Source of the DNA: CAWBQO01 sp963790965 | Lineage (GTDB): Bacteria > Bacteroidota > Rhodothermia > Rhodothermales > DASSAV01 | Direction: 5' to 3' | DNA: 64,000 nucleotides | Assembly (NCBI GenBank): GCA_963790965.1 | Contig: CAWBQO010000005.1 | Location: forward strand, 1 to 64,000 | Program-made: the position numbers and the translations under genes | Shown: piece after piece, positions 60,048-64,000 of the stretch | Position numbering within the stretch: position 1 is the first letter of the stretch | Layout: every line of letters starts with the position of its first letter | Notes under the pieces: model-generated | What the model was told of the DNA's origin: nothing | Databases searched by the model: none | Seen by the model: only the letters and a program-made list of their open reading frames with translations

Positions 60048-61517
60048 TTACTCTGCTTCGGCTTCGTCTTCCTCGACCGCCTTCGGCTCAGGGTCTACAA
60101 ACTGGACCTGTCCGGAGAGCAAGTCGACCACTTTCTCATCCATGATCTTATTGCGGATGCTGTCCACATAGCCTGGATAGCGCTTCACGACCTGCCGAAT
60201 GGCGTCCGGATTTTCCTGCCCGCCGATGATGCCGAGGAGGTGCGTAGCAATTTCATCTTCCGAAACGCTCAGATCATACTTGTCGATGAGGGCGGTGTAA
60301 ATAAGATACCAGCGCGCCGCATCCTCTGCCTTCTCGCGGATGTCTTGATCGAAGGCCTCTTCCGTTTGGGACGCTAAAGGGCGCCCTTCCTCCTTCGCCT
60401 CTTTGCGCATCGCGTCCTCGTAGATCTTGAGGATGGGCTGCGCCACCTCGATGGGGTGCAACTGCGTCAGGCGTTCCCGGAATTGTTCGAGCAGGGACTT
60501 GTACCGAAGGCCTCGGACCGCCTCTTCGTATTGGGCTTTCATGAAGCTGCGCAAGCCCTCATCCGTGGTTTCCGCGCCTTCGGTCACCTCCATGATGAAC
60601 TCCTCATCAATGTCGCGAAGCTCGCGTACCTTCACCTCGGTAAGCCGGAGTTCGTACCGGTGAACATGGGAGTGGCCGGCTCCCTCGCCTTCGTCTTCGT
60701 GGGCCTCGTGGCGAGAATCCGCAACCTCCTCCTCTTCGGCGGCTTCCGCGGGCTGCTCCGATTCCGCGTCGTCCTCTGATTCGTCAATGTCCTCAAAGAA
60801 GGCTTCATCGTAAAAGTCCTCCACGTCCTCCTCGCCGTCGAGGTGATGCTCGCCTTCGTGGACGAACTCGGCCACCGCCGTGTCGCCCGGACGCTTGCCG
60901 CGCACCGCGTCCTTCAACACGGGCGACATGCCTTCGAGGTCCATGAAGAACGAGACGTCGCGGTCGATCTGTTCCTCCAGCGGCTCGCCGGTTTCCTCGT
61001 CCAACGGCACCACGTCCAGCTGCACGTAGCTGTCCTCTCCGACCGGCTCCTCCGTCGGGACGAGATCGGCAAGCTTCCGGCGCTGTCTTTGAATGCTTTC
61101 TTCGACGTCCTCATCCGTGATCTCGTCATCATAGCGCGGGAAGGTCTCACCAGAGAGGTCCGCCAGTTCGAACTCCGGCCGTACGTAAAACTCAACGCGC
61201 GCCGAAAAGTCACTTCCGAGCGTGTAGTCAAACTCCTTGATTTCCGGAGAGGCAAGCAACGTGTACTTACCAGACTCGACAACCTCTTTATTGTATGCCT
61301 CCTGCACCTTGTCGTTGGCGACCGTCTCCCCAACTTCGTCTCCAATCATCTTCCGCAACATCGAAAGCGGCACCATTCCGGGGCGAAAGCCCTTCATCGG
61401 CGTCCTTTTGCGCTGCACCCGCAGCATCTTGTCGATGTCCTTTTCCATCTCCTCCGCCGGAACGTTAATCGTGAATGCGAAGGTCGAAGGGCTGATCTGG
61501 TCTATCTTGGTCTCCAT
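60048..61517 (-). CDS. tig: Trigger factor with acidic/His-rich insertion
   Basis: Ribosome-associated chaperone. The ATG at 61517 gives 489 aa, longer than the usual 430-450. Residues 1-115 form the ribosome-binding domain with the signature RTPMKGFRPGMVPLSMLRKMIGDEV. The PPIase-like domain begins near 155 (VGEDSYVQLDVVPLDEETG), and the C-terminal chaperone arms follow from about 300. The PPIase region is interrupted at about 221-286 by a very acidic, His-containing stretch (DGEEDVEDFYDEAFFEDIDE ... EAHEDEGEGAGHSHVHRYE). It docks on uL23, also encoded in this window. Confidence 0.94.
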   Translation of the reverse strand: METKIDQISPSTFAFTINVPAEEMEKDIDKMLRVQRKRTPMKGFRPGMVPLSMLRKMIGDEVGETVANDKVQEAYNKEVVESGKYTLLASPEIKEFDYTLGSDFSARVEFYVRPEFELADLSGETFPRYDDEITDEDVEESIQRQRRKLADLVPTEEPVGEDSYVQLDVVPLDEETGEPLEEQIDRDVSFFMDLEGMSPVLKDAVRGKRPGDTAVAEFVHEGEHHLDGEEDVEDFYDEAFFEDIDESEDDAESEQPAEAAEEEEVADSRHEAHEDEGEGAGHSHVHRYELRLTEVKVRELRDIDEEFIMEVTEGAETTDEGLRSFMKAQYEEAVRGLRYKSLLEQFRERLTQLHPIEVAQPILKIYEDAMRKEAKEEGRPLASQTEEAFDQDIREKAEDAARWYLIYTALIDKYDLSVSEDEIATHLLGIIGGQENPDAIRQVVKRYPGYVDSIRNKIMDEKVVDLLSGQVQFVDPEPKAVEEDEAEAE

Positions 61518-61657
61518 AGTGCCTTTTTCAGTGATGCGGGGGCGGCGGTTGACGTACCGCCCGAATAGAAGAGCGAACCTACTGCAAAACCGTTCAGGTT
61601 CGACCGGTTTCCGTCCGCTCTCATGCATTTTTCACACCGAAAAGACCACCCGCCCCG

Positions 61658-61939
61658 TTAGAACCGGACGACAAAGCCGTTGTAGGCACCGGTCGCCTGC
61701 TTCCACTCCGGCTCGGCACGCTCGACGCGCCCGGCGGAAGGTCCGGCGCGAAGGTCCAACAGCAGCCGCTCCAGCTTCTCGCGCGGCCCCTCCGCTTCAA
61801 CGAGAACGCTGCCGTCGCGCTCGTTCCGAACCCACCCGCTCAGGTCAAGTCCCCTTGCCTGCCGCCGTGCGTAGGCGCGGTAGCCGACTCCCTGTACCCG
61901 TCCGCTCACTCGTACGCGCAGCCGCTCAATTTCGTCCAT
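61658..61939 (-). CDS. acyP: Acylphosphatase
   Basis: The ATG at 61939 gives 93 aa with RVRVSGRVQGVGYRAYARRQARGLDLSGWVRNERDGSVLVEAEGP; the active-site Arg (GVGYR) and Asn (VRN) are present. It hydrolyses acyl phosphates in the cytosol. It begins 4 nt downstream of the phenylalanine hydroxylase stop (61944), so they share a transcript. Confidence 0.93.
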   Translation of the reverse strand: MDEIERLRVRVSGRVQGVGYRAYARRQARGLDLSGWVRNERDGSVLVEAEGPREKLERLLLDLRAGPSAGRVERAEPEWKQATGAYNGFVVRF

Positions 61940-61943
61940 ACCG

Positions 61944-62768
61944 TCAGCCGCTGAGGAGTCCCCGGTCGCGTGTCCAGCGGGAGAAGCCGTCCACGAGTTG
62001 TTCAAAGGATTCGAGGGTGAAAAGCACGTCCTGCAAACGCCAGACATCGTAGTCCTGCTCGACGACGGCCTCCGGCGAGAAGGGGAGCACCTTCACCTCT
62101 GCCGAGAGCGCGTGCTGGACCTCGTTGCTCGACGAGATGATGCCGGCCCCAAAGATCCGGTTTCCTTCGGGCTGCCTCACGAGCCCGAACTCGACGGTGA
62201 ACCAGTGAAACCGCTCCAGCTTCGGCCTGTCGGGACCTTTGCCATTCAGCGCGGCCTTGCCGAAGAGCTGATAGAAGTCGGCGAACTCCGGCTGCGCCAG
62301 CATGGGCATGTGGCCGAAGATGTCGTGAAACAGGTCCGGCGCGGGCGTATAGTCAATCTCATGCCGCCCTCGGATGTAGTCCGTGGAGGGAAAGACGCGC
62401 TGCGCCAGGAGGCCGAAGAAGTCTTTCTCGTGCAAAAGGCCGGGTATGCGAGCAACCTGCCAGCCCGTCGCCGCTTCGAGGCGGGCGCTAAGGTCTTTCA
62501 GCGCCGGTATGCGGCTTTCAGTCAACCCGAGGGTGCGAACACCGTCAAAGAACGCATCGCCGGCGCGCCCCGGCAGCAGGGCCATCTGGCGGTTGAAGAG
62601 CGTGTTCCACGTCGCCTCGTCCTCTTCCGAGTAGCCTGGATAGGCGATGCCGGATCCGGTGGGAGGCGGCCCATCAAGCGACTGGGGGACGCAGCGTGGA
62701 TCCAGTCCTTCCGCACCGGCTTTCTCGTAAGCCGTCCGATCCTCAACCCCAACATCTGACTTCTCCAT
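61944..62768 (-). CDS. phhA: Phenylalanine 4-monooxygenase
   Basis: Converts phenylalanine to tyrosine using pterin and O2. The ATG at 62768 gives 274 aa; a TTG at 62810 would add 14 residues. Iron-binding residues are present in PDLFHDIFGHMPML (two His) and WFTVEFGLV (Glu). Other signatures are GLLHEKDFFGLLAQRVFPSTDYIRG and YTPAPDLF. The size fits the monomeric bacterial form without a regulatory domain. The pterin carbinolamine dehydratase gene (phhB) is not adjacent; acyP follows. Confidence 0.93.
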   Translation of the reverse strand: MEKSDVGVEDRTAYEKAGAEGLDPRCVPQSLDGPPPTGSGIAYPGYSEEDEATWNTLFNRQMALLPGRAGDAFFDGVRTLGLTESRIPALKDLSARLEAATGWQVARIPGLLHEKDFFGLLAQRVFPSTDYIRGRHEIDYTPAPDLFHDIFGHMPMLAQPEFADFYQLFGKAALNGKGPDRPKLERFHWFTVEFGLVRQPEGNRIFGAGIISSSNEVQHALSAEVKVLPFSPEAVVEQDYDVWRLQDVLFTLESFEQLVDGFSRWTRDRGLLSG

Positions 62769-62836
62769 AATGAATCGCGCTCCTGGAAGCGCTTTTATAT
62801 CTCTCAACAAGAAGAACTGCGGACCCGCTCCGGAGC

Positions 62837-63088
62837 TTAATGCTCCACGTCTTGCGTTTTGTTGCTTCGGGCATAACCAATACCCGCCGCGATGAGGAAT
62901 GCGAGCACGCCCGCACCAATCGCCGCGATCCAGTTCACCTCCTCGTCTCCCCCGCCGCGGGGAATGACGAGCGCGAACAGCATTACGACGAGCAGTCCAA
63001 TGAGCGCGCCCACAACAACGAAACTCCCGATGCCTCGCCCCGACCGCGACGGCGAGTTCGGCTTTTCCGGATTGAACGAATCTGACAT
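62837..63088 (-). CDS. Small two-helix membrane protein, unknown
   Basis: The 83-aa product has a Ser/Pro/Asn-rich N-terminus (about 1-20), then two membrane helices (SFVVVGALIGLLVVMLFALVI and WIAAIGAGVLAFLIAAGIGY) joined by a short charged loop (PRGGGDEEVN). I do not recognise a family. Confidence 0.65.
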   Translation of the reverse strand: MSDSFNPEKPNSPSRSGRGIGSFVVVGALIGLLVVMLFALVIPRGGGDEEVNWIAAIGAGVLAFLIAAGIGYARSNKTQDVEH

Positions 63089-63107
63089 AGTGCCGAACCT
63101 CTAAGAA

Positions 63108-63335
63108 TTATCGTTTGATGATCGAATCCCCGTGGACCTGCCCGTGCCTTACCCGAAAAGCGGCATAGCTGATGCCCGAAACCAGCAGCGCCAGACCAAA
63201 GTCCCGCCACTTGAATGACAAGTCGCGTTTCAAGATGTACCGCGTGCCCGTGGTCTTCGCCATGGACGCGATTGCCCCGAAGAGCATGGACCAGAGCGGG
63301 GCGTATTTCCAAAATACATCGTTCTTTGCTGCCAT
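63108..63335 (-). CDS. Small membrane protein, unknown
   Basis: The 75-aa product MAAKNDVFWKYAPLWSMLFGAIASM... has two moderately hydrophobic segments (APLWSMLFGAIASMAK; FGLALLVSGISYAAFRV) and basic ends. It lies 19 nt upstream of the other small membrane gene in the same direction and the two may be co-expressed. No family recognised. Confidence 0.6.
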   Translation of the reverse strand: MAAKNDVFWKYAPLWSMLFGAIASMAKTTGTRYILKRDLSFKWRDFGLALLVSGISYAAFRVRHGQVHGDSIIKR

Positions 63336-63437
63336 TTTGCTGATAAAAGAGACTCGGAGGGACGACGAAGCCAGTTTTTCACCCGCCCTCAGGAGAAGGG
63401 TTTCCGGTCGGGCGATAACACTTATGCAACGGCACGT

Positions 63438-64000
63438 CTAAACCTGCAGCAATCCGGCAATGAGGTAACCGGCGGCGGAGACCGCAGCCACAAGCAAGGC
63501 ATAGGGCATCTGCGTCCGCACATGATCGACGTGGTCGCAGGCGGAGGCCATGGACGAAATGATGGTGGTATCGGAAAGCGGCGAGGCATGATCGCCGAAG
63601 ATGCCTCCCGAGAGCACGGCCCCAAGCACGAGCGCCGGTGAGAGGGACAGCGCCGCGGCAAGTGGCAGCGCCACCGGCATCAGGACGGCAAAACCCGTCC
63701 ATGACGAACCGAGCGTGAACGAGACGAACCCCGCTACGACGAAAACGAGAGCAGGCACCCACCACGCCGGCGTCCCATTACCGATCAGCTGCACGAGATA
63801 AGGCCCCATCTCCAGCTCGCGGGAGACCTGCCCCAGCGCAAAAGCGAGCACGATGAGCACCGTTACGCCGACAAGCCCGGCCGACCCCTTCAACACGAGT
63901 TCCGTCGACCGGGCCGGCGACATGGTCGGCCCGGATCTGCCTCGCGGCAGGGCATAGAGCGCCATAGCTGCGACGATGGCAGCGGTAACGGCCCAGAAGA
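63438..64000 (-). CDS. NhaC-type Na+/H+ antiporter, C-terminal part (cut by window edge)
   Basis: The frame remains open to base 64000, so the start lies outside. The visible ~187 residues are hydrophobic with about five membrane segments. The NhaC-superfamily motif is present: VVAGFVSFTLGSSWTGFAVLMPVALPLAAAL, then LGAVLSGGIFGDHASPLSDTTIISSMASACDHVDHVRTQMPYAL. GDHASPLSDTT is the characteristic ion-binding segment. It exchanges Na+ for H+ across the inner membrane. Confidence 0.88.
   Translation of the reverse strand, partial: FWAVTAAIVAAMALYALPRGRSGPTMSPARSTELVLKGSAGLVGVTVLIVLAFALGQVSRELEMGPYLVQLIGNGTPAWWVPALVFVVAGFVSFTLGSSWTGFAVLMPVALPLAAALSLSPALVLGAVLSGGIFGDHASPLSDTTIISSMASACDHVDHVRTQMPYALLVAAVSAAGYLIAGLLQV

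Noticed and set aside
1..64000. tRNA, rRNA, riboswitch or CRISPR elements
   Set aside because: I looked through the intergenic gaps by eye and found no cloverleaf, rRNA core sequence, known riboswitch core or regular repeat-spacer pattern; a covariance-model search was not possible.

Overview
The window is GC-rich, densely coded chromosomal DNA from a bacterium of the Bacteroidota/Rhodothermota group; a high-GC Rhodothermia-like organism is my best inference. The signs are: a secreted nuclease with a C-terminal type IX secretion sorting domain, an S46 dipeptidyl-peptidase, a GWxTD-domain protein, an Mrp/ApbC protein without the CxxC pair, several FAS1 and other lipoproteins, and promoters of the TTG-N20/21-TAnnTTTG type. 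Nothing looks like a plasmid, prophage or CRISPR locus. I saw no tRNA or rRNA genes.

Region 1 (1-15.8 kb, all minus strand) is one long ribosomal block. It reads rpsL-rpsG-fusA-tuf-rpsJ-[lipoprotein]-rplC-rplD-rplW-rplB-rpsS-rplV-rpsC-rplP-rpmC-rpsQ-rplN-rplX-rplE-rpsN-rpsH-rplF-rplR-rpsE-rpmD-rplO, so the str, S10 and spc operons are joined. secY should follow just outside the left edge. Two features stand out. A small lipoprotein gene starts 2 nt after the rpsJ stop. rpsJ and tuf carry three single-base frame breaks within about 600 bp, most simply explained as sequence errors.

Region 2 (15.8-25.2 kb, minus strand) holds ftsH, an MGMT-like gene, a GWxTD-domain protein, a DinB-like protein, a NuoI-like 2x[4Fe-4S] protein and a large GH3 glycosidase with a PA14-type insertion. 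It is followed by about 0.9 kb without genes that contains decayed inverted repeats.

Region 3 (26-44 kb) is a mixed region with many exported proteins: DUF2461, an S46 peptidase, a Dda-like helicase, the secreted nuclease, two FAS1 lipoproteins, an SRPBCC-epimerase fusion, a lipoprotein cytochrome c, a sugar isomerase/epimerase-type TIM barrel, an LTxxQ periplasmic protein, a duplicated TerB-like protein, a NagZ-like lipoprotein, a CPBP membrane protease and a small membrane protein.

Region 4 (44-64 kb) holds a nitrilase-GNAT gene pair, an AbiEii-like nucleotidyltransferase without a partner, an M20 dipeptidase, rpsU divergent from a TerB-like/rdgB pair, a DtxR/MntR regulator, rpiA-mrp, a sulfatase followed by a FucP-type sugar transporter, yidD, a SleB-like hydrolase, hisI, a Nudix hydrolase, KDPG aldolase, trigger factor with an acidic insertion, phenylalanine hydroxylase-acylphosphatase, two small membrane proteins and the C-terminal part of an NhaC-type antiporter cut by the window edge.

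Functionally the window joins core translation and protein-quality genes (ribosome, EF-G/EF-Tu, FtsH, trigger factor, YidD) to genes for scavenging extracellular polymers: peptides (S46, M20), DNA (secreted nuclease) and glycans (GH3 enzymes, sulfatase, sugar symporter).
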